DNA from: Bisporella sp. PMI_857
Lineage: Eukaryota > Ascomycota > Leotiomycetes > Helotiales > Helotiaceae
DNA length: 64,000 nucleotides
Assembly: GCA_021307315.1 (NCBI GenBank)
Contig: JAJSPD010000002.1
Coordinates: 1,364,001 to 1,428,000 of the forward strand
Direction of reading: 5' to 3'
Within the stretch, counting starts at the first letter, position 1. Every line of letters begins with the position of its first letter. A model generated the notes under the pieces. That model was given only the letters and a program-made list of their open reading frames with translations. It had not been told where the DNA came from and did not search any database. Shown here one piece after another: positions 12,211 to 22,214 of the stretch. A program made the translations under genes and the position numbers.

Positions 12211-13458
12211 ATGCCTCCAATCGCACGAGGAGTAAAGCTTAGAACAACTTGTGACGCATGTACTGAATCGAAGGTCAGATGCTCGCAGACACGTCCTACT
12301 TGCGATCGTTGCGTAAAGAATTCAATTTCCTGTGTGTATAGCATATCTCAGCGCGCCGGAAGGCACCGAACTACCGCACAAAAGGCAGAAGGTTCTTTTT
12401 CACATGCAGCGCGTACGGCAGATATCACGGCATGGGAGGCAAGTAGCACAGACCAAGACTGGACAATGGATAATTCAGCACTTCTATACCAAGGATATTC
12501 CCAGCATCAAGCGTTTTTAGATATCAATAATATGAGCCCTGCTCGTAATGATAGTGTAACATCATTTTTACTCCCTGAGTTTAGTATCCTGGAAAGCTTC
12601 AACGGAGAAGAGATGGATATTCAACACTCCTGGGAGGATGACTGCGGTCGTGCTTGTGATGTCATTGATGCTGAATACGGATATTACCCAGTCAAATGTA
12701 AATGCATATCAAATATTGTCACTTGTCTCTCGTCACATCCAGTTTACACACACGAGGCACGCTTTCCGGTTGATCTTTACTTAGTTCAAGGACGCCAAGC
12801 AGCAGAGAATTGTGAGCGGGTTCTAAGATGTCCATCACAATGTCTCAAAAATGGAAGTGGAATCTTAGCGCTTGCATTCCTTTTAGACAGGACGGTTAGC
12901 ATTTACGAACGCGCGAGGGTTGAACATTTTACAGCTCTTTCGAAGCGTGCAGTCGGCAATGTTGGCCTCTTACAGCAGACGACTCAAGGGAGTTCTGTTT
13001 CGTCACAAACCAACAATTACGGTTCACTATACGACCCAAGTCTTGATTCTAACGCTCAGTCACAAGTATCAAGCCCTAATATCTCCAGAGGATCGCCGCT
13101 GGGGTCGAAACCTGCTCTTGCACAGCAAAGTGCTTTCATAGGTGCTTATCGTCTTGATGATGAGGATGAGATTAAGCTGAAATTCGACATTGTCTATCGC
13201 CACCTTCTCCGGCTGAAAGCTCTGATTCAGGAATTTTCGAAAGCCGTCCAGCACCAAAACGACGCTATACCCATGACTGAGTCTAAAGCATTCCGGCCCG
13301 AAAGTGCGGGCATGATTGATAACATTATCATGAATGAGCACATTTCTGCGCACTCTGGACTGGGCAGATTGCTTCAACGTAGATTCGAAATTCTACATCA
13401 CGACTGGGAGAAGTTTTGTAAGGAGTGCAATCCGGGAACTGAACATGGGACTCTATAA
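12211..13458 (+). CDS. AflR-like Zn2Cys6 transcription factor
   Basis: A single open frame of 415 residues starts at MPPIARG. A binuclear zinc cluster lies at residues 14-41 with cysteines at 14, 17, 24, 31, 34 and 41, i.e. C-x2-C-x6-C-x6-C-x2-C-x6-C, the spacing found in AflR. A polar linker follows. The later parts have AflR-domain features: a cysteine cluster with a short helix (KCKCISNIVTCLSSH), LDRTVSIYERA, and a closing segment (YRLDDEDEIKLKFDIVYRHL). Proteins of this type bind promoters in aromatic-polyketide clusters and switch them on. It appears intact while most of the neighbouring biosynthetic genes are broken. The targets are unknown; the assignment to this subfamily rests on motifs only. 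Confidence 0.85.
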   Translation: MPPIARGVKLRTTCDACTESKVRCSQTRPTCDRCVKNSISCVYSISQRAGRHRTTAQKAEGSFSHAARTADITAWEASSTDQDWTMDNSALLYQGYSQHQAFLDINNMSPARNDSVTSFLLPEFSILESFNGEEMDIQHSWEDDCGRACDVIDAEYGYYPVKCKCISNIVTCLSSHPVYTHEARFPVDLYLVQGRQAAENCERVLRCPSQCLKNGSGILALAFLLDRTVSIYERARVEHFTALSKRAVGNVGLLQQTTQGSSVSSQTNNYGSLYDPSLDSNAQSQVSSPNISRGSPLGSKPALAQQSAFIGAYRLDDEDEIKLKFDIVYRHLLRLKALIQEFSKAVQHQNDAIPMTESKAFRPESAGMIDNIIMNEHISAHSGLGRLLQRRFEILHHDWEKFCKECNPGTEHGTL

Positions 13459-14003
13459 ACGAATACTGGGGCGTTGTTGGCAATTTGTTATAGAACTTCA
13501 CAAGATAGATTCGCTTGGTAGTCACATTTCTGGTTGAACAATGCATATGAATTTGGATGATGGCACTTTTCCTGGCTCTATCTCCTTTCTCATATCCCAG
13601 GATATTATTGATAACATTGTAACATTGCATCATACTTCTGCTACAAGCTAGCCTTGATAGATTCATCTGGCTTGAAGCAATATTTAGAGAAAGGTAAGCT
13701 CTACATTTTAAGACCATATCTAACTAACAATTTACGTAGCGTATTTCAAAGTTTGTAAAGAGACCTAATTACACCAATGAAAGTACGTCAACCGAGCATA
13801 TTTCTATTAATTCAAAGCTTATCTGTTGACTGATATGATGGCACTCTTCTATAGTCGAAAAGAATGTGCTCTATGCAACACAGAAATCCCGATGTCACCT
13901 CTAGTAATATGCACCAAACCCTCATTGACAGACCAATACGCTACTTTTAAACGAGCAACAGTATGCTTAAACCTCCACCATTTATGTCCTAGTCATTGAA
14001 ACT

Positions 14004-14590
14004 TTAGCAACCTGTGCCTCCAGAGATAGTGATGACTTGACCTAACACACTGTTGGTCACTAAGATTATAGTGGGGAACTCGTACTTACCATTAATCCAG
14101 CCACCATCTTCTGAGGCAAGGAAGGCAACGGTTCGGGCGAGATATTCTGGCGTACCAAATCTTTTCAGTGGACCAAACTCGCCCAATGCTGCGTACGCTT
14201 CAGTGTATGACGTATCTTCCGTTGCCCCAGGAACATATCTCCAGGAATTGGCGACCGCCATGTCGCTGTCGATTCCACCAGGTGTGATGGCATTTACTCT
14301 CATACGTTTAGGTGAGAAGTCACTGGGCATGATCGAATTAATGCTTCAATAGCCGCTTTGCTTCCAGAATAGAGAGCATGATCGGCCAAACCCCGAAGAT
14401 TTGCTGTAATGGAAGACATTAGAATAATTGACCCACCTTTAGATATATTGAAGTAGCCTTGCTGTGCTACGAAAAATGTCCTTTCGTGTTTGTAGCAAAG
14501 AGAACGTCATATGCTTCGGGAGTGATATTTTCGATCTCACCAAAATGCTCTATCCTATTGTTCGAGGCAACGGTTGTTCTTGAAGCTACT
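14004..14590 (-). pseudogene. SDR reductase relic (tetrahydroxynaphthalene/versicolorin reductase type)
   Basis: The minus strand encodes the C-terminal two thirds of a short-chain dehydrogenase: a segment around NIRIEHFGE-like residues, an active-site region with YSGSK (catalytic Tyr and Lys retained), then RVNAITPGGIDSDM, an FLASEDGGWING stretch and the terminal GQVITISGGTGC. A proper 48-nt intron (14042-14089) precedes the last exon. The frame is broken at least twice by apparent single-base losses, one after NTKGHF and one just before PSDFSPKRMR. The N-terminal Rossmann glycine motif and the start codon are missing. Relatives are NADPH-dependent ketoreductases of naphthol, melanin and anthraquinone pathways. 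It is non-functional as read. Confidence 0.85.
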
Positions 14591-14639
14591 TCTGCTTAAG
14601 ATATCTCTGCTGCTGTTCTCCTAGCATAAGCTTTCAAAA

Positions 14640-16379
14640 CAGAGATTGGGGTAACAGGTGGTGGACATGGAGCAAGTGACGTAGCTGCTGAGTAGCACCT
14701 CCGTTGATCCTGTGAAAAGACAGTAACGGTAGGTGGAGGCTGTCGGTGGGAAGATGTGGATTAGGCTTTGATCAAACATGGACTAGCCACTGTTGGAGGC
14801 CGAGTGTGCAATACTGGGCTAGGTGGTCCGACACTAGGTAAGCTCAATACCAGAAGCGCATAAAAAATTAAATATAACATTATGTAGGCGGCGGCGTGGG
14901 CTACCTGTCTGGGAAGTACGGTGTTGTCGTAGACAATCTTTTGTCCGCAAAGATGGTTCTTGCAGATGGACGCCATATCACTTCTTCTTTGACGGAAAAT
15001 ACAGGTTTGTTCTGGGTTATTCGTGGCGCAGGCCACAATTTTGGAGTTGCCACAGAATTTACATATCAAGTATACGAAATTCCAGAAAAGATATGGTGCG
15101 GAGCCGTAACCATGAGCTATGATCAGTTGCCGGCCATCATTGATTTTACGGCAAATATCTCATATACCACTTTTATGGTATATGAGATGTATGTCAACAA
15201 ATGTATGGTATATCAGATATTCGTCAACACTTACTTTAAAGCCTGTAATACACACTGGAATGACACTACTATAGCGACACACACTGCAACGACATATACT
15301 ATAACGACATACATTGTAGTAATACAATATACGCTGCAGCAATACAACATATGTTATAGCTATATAATACATACTGTAGGAATACACTTTATGGTAATAC
15401 TATTGCTACAACGTTCGCTGCAGCGTGCGTTGTATTACTGCAGCGTGTGTCGGTACAGCACAACAAAATAATGGTATATGAGATATATAAGTGTTTCTTA
15501 TATATCATCGTTTTGTCAATAGGTATCTGAAATACCACTGTTTTGCACCAAGAGACGAAAGGTGGTATATGAGATATTTGCCGTTGATTTTTTCAACAAG
15601 TTTCCTTCACGAAACGACGGCACCGCGTCCATGAATCTCACTATTGCCGGACCACCTGCCAATGTTACTGCGTCGACCCTCCTTTACCACGGCTCTGGTG
15701 CGGATGCTAAAAAATTCTTCGCGGAATTACTTGCACTTCCGCAGATAGCGAACACGTGTAAGGAATGTCCCTATACCGCTGCCAATACGATTATTACACC
15801 TCGAGTCCCATGGGGGTCCATCGCTTATACCACGGTGCTTCTTTCCTCACACCACTTAGTATAGATTACGTTAAATATCTTCTAGTGGATGTTCTCGATC
15901 TGGCCTCTTAATTACCCGAAGGTTCCCCTGCTAGCAATGTTATGTTCGAATGTTCAGACAACTCACATGGGATCGAAATGCACCAGATTCTATGGCATTC
16001 TCTGGTTGAAACGTGTTTAACTGTGGACTTGTCTTAGCGTAATAGCGTAATGAGGCCGACGACAGATTGTGCAGAAAGTGGGTAGCGAAAATGGCGACTA
16101 AGCTTGACAAAGAGTTCGAATCATCCGCAGCCAAAACTACAGGTATAGGCCTCAAAGCTGGTAGTACTTATGCAAACTATGATGGCGAGACGGCCAAAGA
16201 CAAATCTTTGAATCTACAAAAGAACTCACACGCGTCTAGGTCTAGTGCTCCTAGCTGAAAATATCTTCGGTGTAAATCTCCACAAGTTGCAAATCTTAAA
16301 GGCTAAGTACGATCCAAAGAATGCCTTCTGCACTTCTTATTACATTCCACCCCCAAAAGAGGTCAATGGCGTCGCTTGA
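14640..16379 (+). pseudogene. Berberine-bridge-type FAD-linked oxidase, broken and interrupted by a MITE
   Basis: Pieces in order match the FAD-binding (PCMH-type) oxidase family: VTGGGHGAS, then KTVTVGGGCRWEDVD, then GLATVGGRV, a 50-nt intron (14838-14887), GGGVGYLSGKYGVVVDNLL, and FWVIRGAGHNFGVATEFTYQV. After the inserted element come DFFNKFPSRNDGT, a mid domain with TIITPRVPWGSIAY, and the berberine-bridge C-terminus (NLHKLQILKAKYDPKNAFCT). Several stop codons and frame changes lie between these blocks, and the N-terminal ~60 residues are absent. Family members oxidise phenolic or alkaloid intermediates with a covalently held FAD. The gene lies head to head with the SDR relic, and both have lost their 5' ends. 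Confidence 0.87.
15148..15583. mobile_element. MITE-like element, copy 1
   Basis: The 436-bp insert begins ACGGCAAATATCTCATATAC and ends with the inverse of the same 23-bp terminal sequence. It is flanked by TTGATTTT on both sides (15140-15147 and 15584-15591). Removing it with one flank joins the oxidase coding sequence in frame at IID|FFNKF, which proves insertion into an exon. The interior has no coding potential but holds several copies of the 11-mer GGTATATGAGA or close variants in both orientations, plus degenerate ACGACATAC/AATACA repeats. The size, short perfect ends and 7-8 bp duplication fit a non-autonomous, hAT-like DNA element; the superfamily is inferred. Confidence 0.88.
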
Positions 16380-16917
16380 GATATTTAAAAAGGAGGACTC
16401 GGGATAATCCATTGATAGAGAAGGCGGTTCTGGTTCAGGGGTGGGCTTGCAAATTCTCTTTTAGCAAAAGCAGGCTGAAGACTACTACTTTCTATCACAG
16501 AACTCTAGAATGCACTCAGCAACTTATAACTAGAATATTGTCATAATGTGCTGTCATGCAATTTTTTTTTTAGTGGTACAACTTTCTGGTAGATCTCCGA
16601 ACTCTTTTACCTAAAATATGATTGGCTCCACGCTCACATCTTGATCTTAAAGTTCGAGACTGAGCCTATTGTTTTGAGTTAACATTGTAGCTTAGATCGT
16701 GATGGGTTGCCTTAGGAAGTGCTGATTGTATAGCATATAATTTAAGCTGCTTAGGCATAGGAGCAACCGCCCGGGTATATGGATATGATGCTTCAGAACG
16801 AAAAGGAAGGGAAGCAACGTTTTCATTATGTGCCCATTAGTGGGAAGACTAGATTCATTAAAATTGCAAAAATCAGGGACCGGTACTACAAAATATAAAT
16901 AGCAACGGCCTAGGCTA
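16380..16917. other. Spacer without recognisable gene
   Basis: AT-rich 538-nt spacer between the 3' end of the oxidase relic and the 3' end of the dehydratase relic. I see no domain, repeat or RNA gene in it. Confidence 0.5.
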
Positions 16918-17461
16918 GGGCTGCAGCAGTCGCTCTCTGGAATCCAAACACCCGCTCAAAGTTATACTCACTCCATCTGAGATGGGTTGTAATACCTCCC
17001 CACTTTCAAACACCATTCACCTTCAATTAAATCTCAGCATGGCTATGTCCTTTGAGCTCTACTTCTTTCAAGTCCTCGCTCACATAATGTTGGTGAGCAG
17101 CCCGGATCTGATGGTACCCAACAATAGTATCTGGAGCAATTTTCCTGTGCTTGAAAGCCCCAAGAAGATGCTGGGTCCTGACAAGAGGACCCCCAAGAAG
17201 CCGTCGGCCGACATCATTTTCACAAACTTGGCAATGGTAAGAGCGCCAGCCTTCGCGCCATTTACACCTCCATAGTTAATCTACGGCAGAACAGAGTCAA
17301 TAAATGTTTTCCAAATGCCCGAGCAAATGATGTTAGTGCCTTTTAGACACAATATATTCATTCAATTAGTGTGAACTGGCCTTCACAGTTGGCGCAAGTG
17401 TCTTTGTTAGAAGAGTCCAGTCCTTGGTATCGTAGGAATCACCCCATTCAAGCCAGAAATT
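16918..17461 (-). pseudogene. Scytalone dehydratase-like relic
   Basis: Read on the minus strand in three frames, the segment matches scytalone dehydratase from near the N-terminus to near the end. It gives WGDSYDTKDWTLLTKTLAP, then INYGGVNGAK with KMMSADGFLG, then PLVRTQHLLGAFKH, IVGYHQIRAAHQHYV, LKEVELKGHSHAEI, and finally GGITTHLRWSEYNFERVFG. The histidines of TQH, YHQ and GHSH correspond to conserved family positions. Frameshifts separate the first three blocks, stops follow, and a Trp codon of the VWK motif reads TGA. A splice acceptor (CTATAG) precedes the first exon. The enzyme family dehydrates naphthol or anthraquinone precursors in the cytosol. Here it is dead, and the track of open frames alone does not reveal it. 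Confidence 0.85.
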
Positions 17462-17906
17462 CTATAGGTTTCAGGATCTAACAAACAATAATACCCTGAT
17501 TCTTAGTACCTGAGAAAGAGATTTTAATCTCTGTGTCGTTGTATGAACCCATGTTTTTTTAATCAATTAACGGTGAAGTAAATTGTGTTTACTTCTTTGG
17601 AAAAGGCTCATTCCAGATTGAAGACTATTATTGAATATTGAACAATGGTATTGGGTATTGGCTCCCTTTATCGATTATCGATTAATGTGGCGCTGATCGG
17701 CCGCACACAAGAATGTGAGATCGGCCATCGACTCCACTCTCGAATATCGAATTCCTTAACAGCCCATTATTCTCAAGCTGAGATCCATCTTGGTGTAACA
17801 AGCAATATTTACTTTAATTAGGCAGTAGGTGACACGCCTTTTAATTCCATTGGGAGGATCCTAAATTGACCAAATCTTGAACCTAAAGGAATCTCTTGTG
17901 TTCGAC

Positions 17907-19487
17907 ATGGCACCACCAAACATTCAGAAACGTATTGCAGACTTGCAGCACTTCACTCAAATCCTCAATTCCTCAGTGGAAGAGATCATCAAACAATGGA
18001 GCACGGATGGGAAAGAAGGGACAAAATTAGATACTGGAGTTCTGCTCCCATCCAAAAACTCTTACGAAGCTCATAAATCAATTCTTGGATCTTTGGGGAA
18101 GATTCAAGAACTTGTTTCCACCCCTTCAATCAGACTGATTGAAACTTCGCATCAATTCTATGAGAGTCGTGCGCTTCACATTGCTGCTGAACATCGTATC
18201 GCAGACGTAGTTGCTGGCCACGAAGTTGAAGGTGTCAATGTTGTTGAAATTGCGGAAAAGACTGGACTGGATGAGGACAAGCTGAGTGTGTCACGTATAA
18301 TACTTTCCTATGTGATATTGACTAAATAAATATTTAGCACGGATTCTGAGGGTCTTGACATCAAACGGAATTTTCGCAGAAGTGACATTTAAGCATTTCG
18401 CAAACAACCGTATCTCAGCTGCTTTGGCAGGAAACGAGAGTCTCAGGTCATATTTAATGGTCTTGTAGGAGCGCTCATTTTCCACCTTTAAGAGGAGTAT
18501 ACTAAATATTTTGCTCAAAAGCTCGATATGCCATTATAAAGTTGCTGGTGCCTTGCCAGCTGCTGTTCGTGACCTTGGCAAGTCTAATAAGGTTAAGGAT
18601 ACGGCCTTCAATATCGCATACAGCGTTGAGGAGAACTTCTGGGACTGGCTCAAAGTGAAAGTACCTGGAAAAGATGGAAGTCTTGAACCAAGACCCGAAC
18701 TCAGTTACTTTGCCCAAGCCATGACGGGTATTGGGATAGCTGGTAGCGCAGCTTTGGTGTACGACTTTCCTTGGAGAGAAATTGGAAACGGAACTGTGGT
18801 CGACGTGGGTGGCGGTGTTGGTAAGTCCTTTCAAAAATTGTGCCCGAAGCAATCTGTAGCTCACATTTATTTAAGGTACTCACTCTATGGAGATTGCGAA
18901 AGTCTATCATGACTTGCGCTTTGTTGTTCAAGACCGCGCTGAGGTTGTTGAGAAAGGTGTCGCACTGTGGAAAAAGGAATTGCCCGATTATGTGAGCACA
19001 GAAAAGGTCCAGTTCGAATCGACAGATTTTTTTGTCCAGCAGCCACGTATAGGTGCCGACATCTATCTACTTCATACTATTTTGTGAGTCAATCTCTTGA
19101 AAATGCTAAGCAGTTAGCTTTAGCAAGCTAGACTCCTAACTTTACTCAAGGCACGATTGGCCAGATGCAGAAAGTGTAGATATTCTCAAAGTAGTCAGGA
19201 GGTCAATGAGACCAAAGTCTCGCGTCCTGATTGGAGAAATGATACTGACCAACCCCATCGGCGCCATCACAAGCAGAGCCAATGGTCGTTCCAAGTTTAA
19301 CCAAACAGATTATGGAATCTATGGTAGATACAGTCATCAGCGTGATCTGGTAATGATGTCTTTGTTCAATAGTAAGGAGCGTACCCTGAAAGAATTTCAA
19401 AAGGTTGTTGAGAATGCTGGGTTGGTGGTATCGAAAGTTTATGAGTGTAGGAGCCATAACTGTTTGATCGAGTGCCGTCTCCCTTGA
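17907..19487 (+). CDS. Polyketide-type O-methyltransferase
   Basis: Five exons (17907..18285, 18338..18464, 18522..18820, 18876..19083, 19151..19487) join in frame to 449 residues with no internal stop. All four introns (52-67 nt) have GT-AG ends. The start begins MAPPNIQKR. The N-terminal winged-helix region carries GVNVVEIAEKTGLDEDKL. The SAM motif VDVGGGVGTHSMEIA lies near residue 262, and the catalytic-base motif HDWPDAESV near residue 339. The C-terminus (FQKVVENAGLVVSKV) is typical of plant- and fungal-type small-molecule O-methyltransferases (Methyltransf_2 family) that methylate phenolic hydroxyls. It is the only biosynthetic gene of the block that is open from end to end. The substrate is unknown. 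Confidence 0.9.
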
Positions 19488-19683
19488 GAAATATGGCCGA
19501 AGGAGATTAGAGGGTAGCAAAATATTAGAATGTATCTCTACCAAATTAAGTTTCTAGGTAAGCACCTCGGATGTTCTCTAGCCACCAATTTGACTCATGG
19601 AGATGAAGATACACGAAACCCTAGTACCACACTTGTGGATTTGTTTCTTGATAGTACCAAGCAACGAGAGAGAGATAAAAATA

Positions 19684-20319
19684 ACGGCAAATATCTCATA
19701 TACCACCATTTGCCTGTATTATTTCTGAAATACCACACTTTTGTTTGGACTCTTTCTCATATACCACTACTTTTTTCTTGGCACCAAAACAGTGGTATAT
19801 CAGATATACACCTGCAAAATGATGGTATTTCAGAAAAGAACCTGTTTCACGTTGTACATCTGAAATACCATCTGATTGTAGGAACACCCGGTTTGCAGTA
19901 ATTACTTATACTTTAACCTGAGGGCACGCACGCATGTGTTTTATACGCAATGCTCGTTGAGGTTGGTAGATAAGTCTTGATTGTTCTAAGCTCTTGTTCT
20001 AAGAAGTTGAGTAAGATCGAAGTCCTAGTCACATGATTATAACTACATACAAATGGCTACTAACAATAAATTTGATATACAATAAACAGAACTGGGATAT
20101 GAAGCAGATCGAGTATTTAGAGTATTACTATAGACAGCTTTCAAAAAAGTATCATATTTTCCGATATACTATTGTTTTACGTGCTTATATCTTATATACC
20201 ATTGCTTTACGTGCTTTTATCTCATATACCACAAGTGTGGTATATGAGAAAGAGTCCAAACAAAAGTGTGGTATTTCAGAAATAATACAGGCAAATGGTG
20301 GTATATGAGATATTTGCCG
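19684..20319. mobile_element. MITE-like element, copy 2 with 84-bp terminal inverted repeats
   Basis: The insert begins with the same 23 bp as copy 1. Its two arms, 19684-19767 and 20237-20320, are perfect inverted copies of 84 bp, which argues for recent insertion. TAAAAATA flanks both sides (19676-19683 and 20320-20327). The arms and interior carry about eleven copies of GGTATATGAGA or GGTATTTCAGA in either orientation, plus a ~27-bp tandem repeat near 20164-20228 (ACGTGCTTATATC-type units). A further small hairpin is formed by GATGGTATTTCAGA and its inverse at about 19822-19872. There is no transposase frame. The element lies at the 3' end of the transporter relic. Confidence 0.9.
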
Positions 20320-20327
20320 TAAAAATA

Positions 20328-22214
20328 ATCCCCTCCCTGTAGATAGGGATACGGCAAAGAATCATTAAGGCACCAGCGGCAACCACCATGTAGTATAGTT
20401 TGCTGATGGCACGAACGATTGCCAGATCTACGATACTCCAAAAAGTCGTCTAGCAAACCTCTGTACAAACGGCTTGTTTCGCCGGCGATGACCGAGTGGA
20501 TTCCATCTGATGTAAACCCCCCAGAGAGAGAGGACCGTTTAAATATCCATATATCAATTCCGGAATAAGCTACCGGAGATCGTCAACGATATAACAATGG
20601 CTCCGATCTGAGCCATGTTCATGAGTGAAAGTGCGTTCGGAATCTGTTGGCCTGGTACTTTGGCGGGAGCAATTGAGTATGTTGACTGTGGAGTCGCTCC
20701 TGCGCCAACTGCTATCAAGATAGAGTATCCATAGATAGCTTATATGGAGGTGTTGATATCTACAGTCGACATTAACGCTCCACCTATAGTGATAAAAATT
20801 CTGCTGAAAAGACGCCAAGGCATATAATAGTTTAACTTGCCCATCAATCCTCCTTCAAAAGCATAAATAGGACCAATAGGAATACAAATGGTAACAGTAG
20901 GACAGCAGCCTCGACAGGCCCATATCCACGGAACTGAAAGAACAAGGGTATATAGTAAAGCAGTACGAACATCGCAGCACCACATGTTAAAGTTAAAGGT
21001 GAAGCAGTACCATGATTCGATCCGTTAAGAACTCGCAGGGAAATATTCGCATGTAATTATCCGTGAGAACGCTGAAGGTCTGTGTGGCACTGAAGGTGAG
21101 CAGCGCAAAGCCGAATACAACGAAAAGGGCGATAATACGACCGTCATTCCAAGCCCAGAGGACACTTCCAAATGTGAGGGCTATAATCCAAGTTGCATAG
21201 ATTTCCGCATATAGAAGAGTTCCAAGCCAGTCCATTACCTTAAGTTTTGCCACGAATGTTCGAGATGGGTCTGGTTGAAAGTTTGGAACTAGGAAGAGAT
21301 ACACTGGTGCAAAGGCAGCTCCAATGACCAAGTTTAGGTAATACCCCTGTCACATATGCTAGCTGTATGCTACTTCCACATCATGCAGCCTTTTACCCAG
21401 CGCCACGTGGCATCACTTTCTGTAAATCCACCTCCTACAACTAGGCCCAAGATAGTGCCGATGCCCCATACCATTCCATTCAAGGCTATATGCAGAGGTC
21501 GCTCTTCCAGACTTGTGAATATCGCTGTAAGGTTGAGCCCGCTAAGTTATCACGCTATCTTCGTCCATATCTTAGATCATCTAATTATTTTGTAACTCAC
21601 CCAAGATATATCCTTGCGCCGCCAGCCCCTGTGATTACTCGTCCAATAATTAAAGCATTCATATTTAGGACACCACCACAAATTACACTTCCCGTTTGGA
21701 AGACCACAGTGCTGGCGAGCCATAGCCATTTAACATCCCAGAGACCGAATGCTTCCCTTTATTTGATGTGTCAGCGGTTGAGGAATCTACCCTAGTATTG
21801 AAAACTTACAGTGGAAGTAATAGAGCCGACAGATCCAAGTGGAAAAGAACTGCCCAGCCAGCTAGGCTTCTGTACTGCCCCAAAGTCCTCGACAACAGCA
21901 GCCTGAATATCAGCTGCAATGGTATTGCCCAAGCCAAACAAAAACTGCCGCAATTGATTGCAACTGCCACCAGTTCCCATTAAATTCACACAGTCAGTTC
22001 TGGTCGAGAAGAAAATGCAGTTAGACTCTGCAGCGGCCTAGCTAGTACTTACTTTCCATTCATGGATCGGACGGACTGATGATGTTGCTTCATGTACTAC
22101 TTCGTGCACACTATCACGCTCTACTTCATCCTTTTCTGATACAGCTTGATTGTGAAGGGACGCGTTCTCAGCTATCTCAACTGGCCTCGGGTTAGCCAGA
22201 CGAGTATCTGCCAT
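20328..22214 (-). pseudogene. MFS drug/toxin-efflux-type transporter, decayed
   Basis: The minus strand starts MADTRLANPRPVEIAENAS and continues after a GTAAGT intron into NTIAADIQAAVVEDFGA, the first signature of 14-TM drug:H+ antiporters. Later blocks include NALIIGRVITGAGGA, LNGMVWGIGTILGLVVGGG, a TWRW motif followed by an intron, YYLNLVIGAAFAP, ITIGGALMSTVDINTSI, and PNALSLMNMAQIGAIVISL. At least four frame changes interrupt these blocks, one of them next to AINCGS. The frame runs straight into the MITE at 20319 and seems to continue for about 35 codons on its far side (to ~19573), so the element may have inserted in the coding region. Such transporters commonly export the product of a metabolite cluster. 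Confidence 0.87.

Noticed and set aside
14896..15471. 191-codon plus-strand frame as an intact oxidase gene
   Set aside because: Its first part is the FAD-oxidase relic, but from 15148 it reads through the MITE, so it is not a real protein end.
16982..17275. 97-codon plus-strand frame
   Set aside because: It is the antisense shadow of the scytalone-dehydratase relic.
19696..20308. Two similar frames at 19696-19887 and 20033-20308
   Set aside because: Their likeness comes from the perfect inverted arms of the MITE, not from duplicated genes.
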